In this document: positions 48,355 to 56,723 of the stretch, piece by piece | Numbering within the stretch: position 1 is the first letter of the stretch | How the letters are laid out: each line of letters begins with the position of its first letter | Source of the DNA: DASUPK01 sp963695805 | GTDB taxonomy: Bacteria > Actinomycetota > Thermoleophilia > Solirubrobacterales > 70-9 | Reading direction: 5' to 3' | Length of the DNA: 64,000 nucleotides | NCBI GenBank assembly: GCA_963695805.1 | Contig: CAVOHV010000015.1 | Coordinates: 1 to 64,000 of the forward strand | Position numbers and translations under genes: made by a program | Notes under the pieces: model-generated | Told to the model about the DNA's origin: nothing | The model's database searches: none | The model's input: the letters and a program-made list of their open reading frames with translations, nothing else

Positions 48355-50746
48355 GTGATACGGGTGAGGGTGCACTTCGTGAAACGTGAGGCATTCCGCG
48401 TCCTCTCGGGGGCGGCATTGGCGATTTACCTGATCGCCGTGCCGCCGGCCACGGCGGCGAAGGCGGCCACACTACCGACCGCGTACGCTCCTCAGCTGAC
48501 CCGCTACCCGTATCTGACCGACGTAGCCGGCGGGGGCGCCACGATCAACTGGGCCACCGATCGGTCAAGCGCGTCGGCCTACGTGACCTGGGGAGCGGCG
48601 GGCGTGGAGAGCTGCACGGCGCACAGCAGATCCGCAAGCAGGACCCAGATCACGGTTGGCTCGACGCCCGAGTACCAGTGGAAGGCGCGCCTCAACCTGG
48701 CCCCGAATACGACTTACTGCTACCGCGTCTATCTGGGCGCCACTGGATCCGGCCTCAACCTGCTCGGCTCGAATCCCTCGCCGCAGTTTCTCACCGAGCT
48801 TCCCGCCGGTTCGACGACTCCGTTCAAGTTCGCGGTGCTCGGCGACTGGGGCTCCGTCACCGCCAGCGGCAACCCTGACCAGGCGAACCTGATCGGCCAG
48901 CTCGCCTCGAGCGGGGCGCGGTTCGCGCTCTCGACCGGCGATCTCGCCTATCCGAGCGGGAGCCAGACGAACTACGGCGATCTCTACCAGACCGGAGCCA
49001 ATGTCAGCGCGGTTTTCGGTCCAGCAGTTCTGGACTGCGGCAGGCGCCTCGATGCCGCTCTTCCCCGTCCTTGGAAACCACGGCTTGAACGCGACCTTCC
49101 CGCTGATCTGGCCGGGTGCCTCGGCGGCCGCCGGCTCCAATGGACGCTTCCAGATCGACAACTACTGCTGCCTGAACGGGACGGCGTCGGCGAATTACCC
49201 GAGCGTCTGGTACGCGTTCGACGCGGGGCCCGCGCGGTTCTACGTGCTGGACGCCGCCTGGGCGAACTCCAACCTCGGCACGGGCAGCCTCTATGAGAAC
49301 GACTTCGACAACCACTGGACACCCGGCAGCCCGGAGTACCAGTGGCTCGAGCACGACCTCGCCACCCATCCGGCGCAGGTCAAGTTCGCGACCTTCCACT
49401 TCCCGCTCTACTCGGCCAACGCGACCGAGACGTCGGACGCCTTCCTTCACGGTCCGGACAGTCTGGAAGGTCTGCTCAGCCGGTACGGGGTCGACATCGC
49501 GTTCAACGGCCACGCCCACATCTACGAGCGCAACAACGCGAATGGCCCCGGCGGCCTGATCAGCTACGTGACCGGGGGCGGCGGCGCACCCCTGGAGCCG
49601 GTCAGCAAGTGCAGCGGCCTTGCCGGCATCGTCGCCTACGCGATCGGCTGGTCGAATTCCAAGGCCACGGGCAGCGCCTGTGGCAGCGCGTCTCGGCCCG
49701 TTTCGCCGAGTCAGGTCTTCCACTTCCTGCTCGTCAGCGTCGATGGGAACACGGTCACCGTCACCCCGACGGACTCGCTCGGGCGCAGCTTCGACAGCCG
49801 GACCTACGTATTTCCACCCGACATTCCGCCGCCCGACATCACGCCTCCCAGCGCGCCGGCGAGTCTCGATGCCACGGCTATCAACTCGGGTCGCGTCAAC
49901 CTGTCCTGGTCGCAGGCGACCGACAACGTGGGCGTCACCGGATACAAGATCTACCGAGACGGAGCGCTGCTGACCACCACGCCTGCGTCAGCAACCTCCT
50001 ATTCGGACACGTCCGTCGCGGGAGGCACGACCTACCAGTACACGGTTCGCGCGGTCGACGCGGCCGGGAACGCGTCGGACCCCAGCCCCGCCGCCACCCT
50101 GACGACCCCCAGCGACGGCTCTGTCGCGGCATCGTTCGTTCGTGACGCGACCGGCGCCGTCGACAGCGGAACGAGTTTCGATGCGCCGCTCACCTCGACC
50201 GCGGGAGACACGCTGGTCGCCACGATCGCCGTGCAGGCCGGGGCAACCAACTCGGTGAAGTCCGTTACAGATTCGGCCGGCAACACCTGGAACAAGGGGC
50301 CGATCGGCTTCCTGTCGGGCTCCAACACCCGGGTGGAGATCTGGTTCAGCTCCGCCGCGGCGCCGGTGACCCACGTCACCGTCACGCTGTCGGCTCTTGA
50401 CGCCGCGGCTGCCGACATCTCCGAGTTCACCGGCATCGCCAGCGTCCTCCCGCTTGAAGCCTCGGCCGCCCAGGGAAATGCCTCCTCAACCATCGCGTCA
50501 ACGCCGTCGCTCCTTACGTCGTCCGCCGAGGACGTGATCGTCGGCGCGATCAACTACCCGACGTCCACTGTCTCGACGCTCGCATCCCCTTCGTTCACTG
50601 CGCTGACAGATTTCGCGGCCTCGGGCGTGCACGGAAGAGCGGCCTACCTGATCGCCCCGGTGGCGGGCAGCTACTCCGCGAGCTGGAGCCTGGCCGGAGC
50701 GTCAACCAGCGGGGGAGCGATCGCCGCATTTCGGACGGGTCCATAG
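48355..50746 (+). CDS. Secreted purple acid phosphatase-like protein with FN3 and C-terminal domain, copy 1 (frameshifted)
   Basis: The repaired product is about 796 residues. Signal peptide (VLSGAALAIYLIAVPPATAA), PAP-type N-terminal domain (APQLTRYPYLTDVAGGGATI), then the metallophosphoesterase core: LGDWGS, STGDLAYPSG, VLGNHG, ATFHFPLYSA and FNGHAHIYERNN, i.e. all metal-site motifs. An FN3 domain (SAPASLDATAINSGRVNLSW...) and a beta-rich C-terminal domain follow. An extra A at about 49026 shifts the frame; the second copy at 62245-63957 lacks it. Without repair the gene gives two pieces (48355 to a stop after 49290, and 49001-50746). Confidence 0.8.
48484..49812 (+). repeat. Large inverted duplication, left copy
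   Basis: Encodes the PAP-like core and is nearly identical in DNA to the complement of 62349-63760. Differences seen include a one-base insertion at 49026, the Lys/Cys module present only in the right copy, and scattered substitutions. Beyond 49812 the two genes diverge completely. Confidence 0.85.
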
Positions 50747-50810
50747 GCGACGCTTTCGTGCTTTAAGACGGCCGAGACAGTCCCTCGAAGTCTGTAGCCG
50801 AGAAGGCCGG

Positions 50811-52019
50811 TCAGGCGGTGATGTCAGAGAGCCGGAATTCCGGCTCCTCTCCGAACTCGTCCATGAGCCGCCTGCGGAAGGCACCGTACCGGCGCTGCGC
50901 CTCGCTGCGGTGACCCTGCTCGAGATAGGTCCGGATCAGAGTCTGGTGGACATCCGAGTCGAGCGGCTGCAGGCTCGCGTATCGCTCGAGGTTTCTTGTG
51001 GCCGCCGAGAGCGCACGCCTGGCGAGATGGTGCTCGACGAGGGCGTCCAGGGCATGGCAGGCGAGGTTTCGCATCGTGTCGCGCTCCTCAAAGGCCCACT
51101 CGGCGAAGGGCTCCTCCGCAAAGAGGTCTCCCCTGTAGAGGTCCATCGCCCGATCGAGGCACGAAATGGCCCGCGAGCGCCCCGCGGGGGTCTCGGCAGA
51201 GGTCTCGAGCCCGGCTGAGACCAGCGCCTCGAACTCGTCGAGGTCAACGTAGACCTGGCGGTCAAGACAGTACGTGCCGTTGACCGAGTGAATGAACCCG
51301 GAGTTCGATCTCGGCACACGATGCGGATCGAGTAGCTCGCGCAGGACGTGAACGAAGTAACGTGCCGTGTTCTCCCCTGAGGCTCCGGCGCTTGGCCAAA
51401 GCGCCTCGGCAAGCTCGTACACGTGGGCGGGCCGGCCACGCTGGCAGATCAGGTACTTGAGCAAGTGGCCGGGCCGGTGCATAAGCCAGTCCCCCTCGAT
51501 CGTCGTCTCCCTGGTCTCGACGAGGGTGGTGCCCAGGGCGCGGATACGAAGCTGCGGCTCTCCCATCCAATGGGGCTCGGTGCGTCGCCGCCGGTCTCCG
51601 AGCCTGGCGGGGCGCAGGTGCATCACCAGCCGCGAGCTCCCCGGGCTTGTGCGCGCCGCGGTGATCCAGATCGCGCTTGGCGGAATGTCGACGCGCACCT
51701 CGGGCAGTGGGGTTTCGGATTCGGCGGCGAGACTCGCTATGCAATTGGTTGCCAACGGCTGGTTGTGGTTACAGCCGAACAGCAAGCAGCAGGTCGCGTT
51801 CTCGGGCCAGTTGCCGTGGCTGGCGACGACGATCTCCCGTGCCGTCTCGTTCACCTCGAGGACGACTCCCTTGAGGTCGGTGATGATGATCCCGAAGCGC
51901 AAACTGTCAGCAACCTCACCGACCGGCCGTGAGGTCTCATACGGCGGTGTGGACTCCCGGGAGGAAATAGACCTCGTCTTCGAGATAGAGATAGAGAGTG
52001 CCTCGTCTTCGAAAATCAA
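50811..52019 (-). CDS. PAS-SARP/BTAD transcriptional regulator
   Basis: 402 residues. N-terminal PAS-like region (VADSLRFGIIITDLKGVVLE, NETAREIVV) contains a cysteine cluster NATCCLLFGCNHNQPLATNC. Then a winged helix (LRIRALGTTLVETRE, PGHLLKYLICQRGRPAHVYE, LAEALWPSAGASGENTARYF) and a BTAD helical domain (DRQVYVDLDEFEALVSAGLE ... LERYASLQPLDSDVHQTLIR). SARP proteins activate secondary-metabolite or envelope genes. Last of four leftward regulatory genes and divergent from none, so control is probably in trans. Confidence 0.8.
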   Translation of the reverse strand: MIFEDEALSISISKTRSISSRESTPPYETSRPVGEVADSLRFGIIITDLKGVVLEVNETAREIVVASHGNWPENATCCLLFGCNHNQPLATNCIASLAAESETPLPEVRVDIPPSAIWITAARTSPGSSRLVMHLRPARLGDRRRRTEPHWMGEPQLRIRALGTTLVETRETTIEGDWLMHRPGHLLKYLICQRGRPAHVYELAEALWPSAGASGENTARYFVHVLRELLDPHRVPRSNSGFIHSVNGTYCLDRQVYVDLDEFEALVSAGLETSAETPAGRSRAISCLDRAMDLYRGDLFAEEPFAEWAFEERDTMRNLACHALDALVEHHLARRALSAATRNLERYASLQPLDSDVHQTLIRTYLEQGHRSEAQRRYGAFRRRLMDEFGEEPEFRLSDITA

Positions 52020-52123
52020 GTAACGGGGCCCCCCTATTTACACCCTAATTAGGTGCTATTTGGGTCGGCGCTGTCAATTCGAACTTACGTCCAGAAGGTA
52101 GCGATGCCGCCCCTCCCCTCCGG

Positions 52124-52798
52124 TCACATGCCTACTCGTCGCCGATGACCGCGTTCATCAGCAAATCTTCCGCTGCGGAGTTCGCGGCTTTCTCCGAGTC
52201 CGGGGGCGGAATCCCATGCCATCTGCTCGTTGAGCGTAGTGACGGCCTCTGACCGTGAGCGAACCCCCAGCCTTGTGAACAGCGCCGAGAGATGGCTCTT
52301 GGCGGTGTTCTCGGAGACCGACAGCCTGCGAGCGATCTCGGCGTTCGTGAGACCAAGAGCCAGAAGATTGAGGATCTGCGCCTGCCGACGCGGCAGATCC
52401 CCCAAGACGCCGCGGGGTCGCCTCGTCGGCTGGACAACAACCTGCCCGCACCGTGCGGCATCGATCGTCGGGATGAGTGATGCTTCGAGGTTCGCCTCGT
52501 CGACCGTCCCGTCGACACCTGCCGCGAGGAGTCTGGCGACGTCGGTGGGGTCGCTCTGGGGAATGATTACGACGACGCAGATAGGACCATGGCGACGGCG
52601 CAGGGCAATCAGCGTCCTGCGAGGAGGAATCGCCAGCGCGGCCAGTTGTGCGACAAGGACCTCGGTCGCCCCGACCTCCAGATCCGCGATCGATCTCGCC
52701 TGTGTTGCACCCGAGTAGTCGGAGTCTCGCAGGACGGCGCCGATTCGCATGCCAAGCAGCTCATCTCCGCTCACGGCTGCCACCCTCGTGGGATTCAC
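52124..52798 (-). CDS. LuxR-type regulator with degenerate receiver domain (1)
   Basis: 224 residues. The N-terminal half has receiver-like strands (MNPTRVAAVSGDELLGMRIG; GPICVVVIIPQSDPTDVARL; AAGVDGTVDEANLEASL) but no phosphoacceptor Asp in the expected place. C-terminal HTH: LPRRQAQILNLLALGLTNAE, IARRLSVSENTAKSHLSALF, TRLGVRSRSEAV, a full GerE-type domain. Overlaps the upstream LuxR gene by ATGA. Confidence 0.82.
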   Translation of the reverse strand: MNPTRVAAVSGDELLGMRIGAVLRDSDYSGATQARSIADLEVGATEVLVAQLAALAIPPRRTLIALRRRHGPICVVVIIPQSDPTDVARLLAAGVDGTVDEANLEASLIPTIDAARCGQVVVQPTRRPRGVLGDLPRRQAQILNLLALGLTNAEIARRLSVSENTAKSHLSALFTRLGVRSRSEAVTTLNEQMAWDSAPGLGESRELRSGRFADERGHRRRVGM

Positions 52799-53502
52799 CG
52801 GCTTTCCCCCTCCACTGCTGAGCTGTGAACGCCGGGCCGTGACGGCACGTTCGCCGCGGTCTTCTCCCTTTGCACGATTGGCAAGTCGAGGATGCCGGGT
52901 CCGAAGCCCTCGTCGGGGTCAACAACGACGGCCGCAGCCTCCCTTCGCGTTCGCACACCGAGCTTCGCCAACGCCGCTGAGACGTGGCTCTTGACCGTAC
53001 TCGTCTCGAGGCCCACGGCAGTCGCGATCCCGGCGTTGCCGACCCCGATCGCCATCAGACCCAACACCTGCCGCTCACGGTAGGAGAGCCTCGGCTTGAC
53101 GGCATGTCGGTGAAATCGCCTCGGCACGGCGAGCTGTCCCGCGCGGACGGCGCCCACAGTGGGCACCAGCGCCTCTCCCAACCGGTCCTCGAAGACAACC
53201 CCCCGAGCTCCCGCCCGGACGGCCGTCGCCACGTCGGCCCCGGTCTCCGGCACGATCGCAACGACCCTCGCGAGGGCGCTGAGGCGGTGGATCTCGCGAG
53301 CTCGCGCCTCACGGCTGCCCGCGTGCGAGATCACCGCGACACGTCCGGCGTGGTCGGTTTCCGCGCGTCGCCGCGTTCGAAGTCCCGCGCTCGAGAGGAC
53401 GCGAACAGCGCGCCGTAGACACACCTCGTCGAAGATGACCAGATCAACGTACGTGTCCTTGGCGGCACGTGAATCTCCATGACTCAACGAAAAGCTGGCC
53501 AC
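52795..53502 (-). CDS. LuxR-type regulator with degenerate receiver domain (2)
   Basis: 235 residues. Receiver-like N-terminus (DLVIFDEVCLRRAVRVLSSA; RVVAIVPETGADVATAVRAG; ARGVVFEDRLGEALVPTV) lacks the phosphorylated Asp; the usual site reads VAVISHAGS. C-terminal HTH (LSYRERQVLGLMAIGVGNAG, IATAVGLETSTVKSHVSAAL, AKLGVRTRREAA) is intact. Paralogous to the next gene; both probably respond to something other than a kinase. 6 bp after the sigma factor gene. Confidence 0.82.
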   Translation of the reverse strand: MASFSLSHGDSRAAKDTYVDLVIFDEVCLRRAVRVLSSAGLRTRRRAETDHAGRVAVISHAGSREARAREIHRLSALARVVAIVPETGADVATAVRAGARGVVFEDRLGEALVPTVGAVRAGQLAVPRRFHRHAVKPRLSYRERQVLGLMAIGVGNAGIATAVGLETSTVKSHVSAALAKLGVRTRREAAAVVVDPDEGFGPGILDLPIVQREKTAANVPSRPGVHSSAVEGESR

Positions 53503-53508
53503 TACGCC

Positions 53509-54123
53509 TCAGCTCGCTCTGGCGACCGGCGCCCTCACAACGGGCGCCAGGTCTCGCTCGGCCAGGCTGCGCCTGAGCGCGCAGCGACCGCGATGGTGAA
53601 GGGCGTGTACTGAGCTCTCGCTCTTGCCCAGCAGCCTGGCGATCTCCCTTGGAGATAGCCCGAGGACATGCCGTAGAACCAGCACAGAACGCTGCTCACG
53701 ATGCAACAGTGCCACCGCTTCCCGGAAGCCTGATGGCCGAAGCCAATCGGGTTCGCCTCCTTCGACTGGTCCCGTGCCCACCTCTTCGCGTGGAATGGGA
53801 CGCCGCCGGCGAAGGTCATCAATTGCGACGTTTCTTGCCACGCACAGCAGCCAAGCGAGGAACGGCACGTCTCCTCGTTCGTACCGGTCGATCGTTGCCA
53901 TGAGTTTGATGAACACCTCTTGGGTCAGATCCTCGGCCTGGTGCTCATCGCGGATCATGTGGCGCAGGAAGCCGTATACCTTCGGCCGGCATATGCCGTA
54001 GATATCGCTGAGTCCCCCCGGATCTCCGCGCTTTGCACGAATGATCGCGCGCTCGATCAGCTCGACGTCGTCGTCGACATGGACCGCATAGCGCCGGGCC
54101 CCCTGGGGTTGCAGCAGAAGCAT
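53509..54123 (-). CDS. ECF-type RNA polymerase sigma factor
   Basis: 204 residues. Region 2 (GGLSDIYGICRPKVYGFLRH, EAEDLTQEVFIKLMAT-like: AEDLTQEVFIKLMAT) and region 4 (LLHREQRSVLVLRHVLGLSP, REIARLLGKSESSVHALHHR) are clear. No anti-sigma gene is adjacent; the LuxR pair follows instead. It could direct transcription of the divergent envelope operon (54378 onward), a testable inference. Extra basic C-terminal tail. Confidence 0.88.
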   Translation of the reverse strand: MLLLQPQGARRYAVHVDDDVELIERAIIRAKRGDPGGLSDIYGICRPKVYGFLRHMIRDEHQAEDLTQEVFIKLMATIDRYERGDVPFLAWLLCVARNVAIDDLRRRRPIPREEVGTGPVEGGEPDWLRPSGFREAVALLHREQRSVLVLRHVLGLSPREIARLLGKSESSVHALHHRGRCALRRSLAERDLAPVVRAPVARAS

Positions 54124-54308
54124 GCGCCCACAACCTAATTCGCCGCAGTTTGCGGCTTGTTCGTATGGGCGTTAGTCAGGAATTAGCCCAAGTTTTCGCT
54201 CACCCGAATTCCATCCTTTCGGCGAAAGTTCTGTCGCTCCGAGCAAGTTCTCGCTCCCTTCGCTCGTGGAACGGAATAAACGCCACCGTGCCAGAAACCG
54301 GAGGCCGG

Positions 54309-54366
54309 GAGGCCGGGCGATGCCATTTTCCGTGAGGAGGCCGGGCGATGCCATTTCCGTGAGGAG
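54309..54366. repeat. Tandem 27-28 bp duplication upstream of the GT2 fusion gene
   Basis: The unit GGAGGCCGGGCGATGCCATT followed by TTCCGTGA occurs twice in a row, the first with one extra T, then a third partial GGAGG that lies just before the gene. The duplication places extra ATG and ribosome-site-like GAGGAGG copies in the leader and may affect translation. Confidence 0.65.
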
Positions 54367-54377
54367 GGAATGAGGTC

Positions 54378-56705
54378 ATGAAGCCGAGCACCGAAGCGCA
54401 GAGCGCCGCCCCGGCACCTTCAATCACCGTGGGTCGACATCGGCTCAGTCGACTCCCCGTCGAGCTGTCGATCATCGTGCCGACCCGCAACGAGTTCGGC
54501 AACGTTCGACCGCTTGTCGAGCTCATTCGCTCCGCCCTGACTGACGTGCCGGCGGAGGTTGTCTTCGTCGACGACAGCGACGACCGCACGCCCGAGGCGA
54601 TCATGGATCTTGGCGATCGGGAGAATCTCGATATCCGCCTCATCCACCGTGAGCCTGGCCGGCGAGGCGGTGGCCTCAGCGGGGCTGTGGTGGCGGGGAT
54701 TCGTGCGGCAAGGTCCCCCTGGATCTGCGTCATGGATGCCGACCTTCAGCATCCTCCCGCGACGATCAGTCGCATGCTTGTCAATGCGCGGGCTGAAAAG
54801 AGCGATCTGGTCATCGCAAGCCGGTACTGCGATGGGGGGAGCCCCGGGGCGTTCGGCCGGGCCCGCTTGTGGCTGTCCCGAGCTTCCGCAAGGAGCGGCC
54901 AAATAGCCTTCCCGCGCCGGCTGCAGGCCGTTTCTGACCCGATGAGCGGCTTCTTCCTCGTCCGCCGTGCCGCCCTCGACCTCGATGTTCTGCAGCCCCG
55001 CGGTTTCAAGATTCTCCTCGAGATCGTCGTCAGGACCCCCGGGCTCCGGATCTCGGAGGTCCCCTTCACCTTCGGCGAGCGGCACGCGGGCGCGACGAAA
55101 GCCTCGGTCCGAGAGGGTCTGCGCTTTCTCGCGCATCTATGGCACCTCCGCATGGGCCAGTTGGCGACACGACTGGGCCGATTCGGCGTCGTTGGCGCCA
55201 CCGGGCTGGCTGTGAACACAGCGCTACTCGCGCTGCTCGTTGAGCCCGGGGGGTTGAACTATGTACTGGCCGCAATCCTGGCGTCCCAAGGCTCGACGCT
55301 TTGGAACTTCACGTTGACGGAGACGTGGGTATTCCCGCGACCTCCCGCCGTGGGGACGGCGACCCGTCGCATGGCCATGTTCTTCGTAATGAACAACGTG
55401 GCAAACCTGGTGCGGATACCCATGCTCGTGGCACTTACGTCGGGGCTGGGGATCAACTACCTGATCTCAAATGTGGTCACCCTGGTGGCGGTCTTCGTCG
55501 GCCGGTTCGCGATCTCGGACCGCTGGATTTGGGCTGGAGCAGGCGGCCCAGGGCAGGCGCAGACAACCTGGAACTACGACATCCATGGGATCGTCTCGGT
55601 CTGTTCGGATGGCCGACTTCCCGAGCTGGAGCGCTTTCGAATCTCGGAGGAGTTCGACGACCCCACGATCCGGGTGCGCCTCGGCGAGGTGCGCGGGCTC
55701 GAAGGGGAGGATGCGGCCGATCGGATTCTCTACACGGAGGCACGCTCGTGGGGGTTTGGGATGTGCCTGCATGTCGGGGAGCGCAGCGAGATCGTCGCCA
55801 GCAGATGGCTGGAGCGCTCCCCGCACGTCCTGTACACGAACGTCGTCGAGCCGGTCCTCCGCTGGGCCTTCGTGCGAAAGGGTTATGCGTTGGTGCATGC
55901 CGCCTGCCTGTCCGCCAACGGCCAGGCCTTCCTGCTCACGGCGAGGACGGACACCGGCAAGACGACGACGATCCTGAAGATCCTGGACGCCCACCCCTAC
56001 ACGTTCCTCTCCGACGATCTGACCCTCGTCTCTCCCGACGGCCGGGTCTTGACCTACCCGAAGCCGCTGACGATCAGTCGACACACGCTGGGCGCGGTCA
56101 AGACCCCGCTACTTCGCCGACGGGAGAGACTGAGGCTGATCATCCAGAGCCGCATACATTCGCGGTCCGGACGGGTCTTCGCGCTTCTGCTTGCAAGGAC
56201 GCGAATACCCGCCGCGACGCTGAATGCCATCGTCCAGTGGATCGTTCCGCCGCCGAAGTACCACGTCGACCGGCTCGTCCCAGGTGTGACGATCGCACCC
56301 GAAGCCCAGCTCGCCGGTATGGCCGTGATCCAGCGCGGCGGGAAAGGCGATGACCGCCTGGAACCCGACGAGGCGCTCGAAACGCTGATGGGCAATTGCG
56401 AGGACGCTTACGGTTTCCCGCCCTACCCCGCGATCGAGGAGTTCCTCCACAGCGGCAATGGTCGCAAGCTCAAGGTCGAGGAGCGCGAAATCGTCTCCAA
56501 TGCGCTGTTGGGAGTTTCCGCCATCCTGATGCGGAGCGAGACCATGGATTGGTCCGAGCGCCTGCCGGCCCTGCTGCCCGACGCCATGCACGGCAACGGC
56601 AACGGCAAAGCGCCCAGGTTCGCTCCGTCGGGCGCCGACGCACTGGGGCAGGCCGAGGCAACGTTCGAACAGATTGGCCCCGGCTCAACCTCGAGCGGCG
56701 CCTAA
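54378..56705 (+). CDS. Three-domain fusion: GT2 glycosyltransferase - GtrA - HPr-kinase-like ATPase
   Basis: 775 residues. Domain 1 (about 28-260): dolichyl-phosphate-mannose-synthase-like GT2, LSIIVPTRNEFGNVRPLVEL, VFVDDSDDRTPEAI, MDADLQHPPATISRML, SDPMSGFFLVRRAALD. Domain 2 (about 270-390): GtrA with four helices (RFGVVGATGLAVNTALLALL, SQGSTLWNFTLTETWVF). Domain 3 (about 410-740): P-loop TARTDTGKTTTILKIL and LSDDLTLVSPDGRVLTYPK, resembling HprK/PEPCK-type kinases. GT2-GtrA is known and makes polyprenyl-phosphate sugars; the kinase-like addition is unusual. Heads the envelope operon. Confidence 0.82.
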   Translation: MKPSTEAQSAAPAPSITVGRHRLSRLPVELSIIVPTRNEFGNVRPLVELIRSALTDVPAEVVFVDDSDDRTPEAIMDLGDRENLDIRLIHREPGRRGGGLSGAVVAGIRAARSPWICVMDADLQHPPATISRMLVNARAEKSDLVIASRYCDGGSPGAFGRARLWLSRASARSGQIAFPRRLQAVSDPMSGFFLVRRAALDLDVLQPRGFKILLEIVVRTPGLRISEVPFTFGERHAGATKASVREGLRFLAHLWHLRMGQLATRLGRFGVVGATGLAVNTALLALLVEPGGLNYVLAAILASQGSTLWNFTLTETWVFPRPPAVGTATRRMAMFFVMNNVANLVRIPMLVALTSGLGINYLISNVVTLVAVFVGRFAISDRWIWAGAGGPGQAQTTWNYDIHGIVSVCSDGRLPELERFRISEEFDDPTIRVRLGEVRGLEGEDAADRILYTEARSWGFGMCLHVGERSEIVASRWLERSPHVLYTNVVEPVLRWAFVRKGYALVHAACLSANGQAFLLTARTDTGKTTTILKILDAHPYTFLSDDLTLVSPDGRVLTYPKPLTISRHTLGAVKTPLLRRRERLRLIIQSRIHSRSGRVFALLLARTRIPAATLNAIVQWIVPPPKYHVDRLVPGVTIAPEAQLAGMAVIQRGGKGDDRLEPDEALETLMGNCEDAYGFPPYPAIEEFLHSGNGRKLKVEEREIVSNALLGVSAILMRSETMDWSERLPALLPDAMHGNGNGKAPRFAPSGADALGQAEATFEQIGPGSTSSGA

Positions 56706-56723
56706 GGGCGGTGGACTCCGCGG

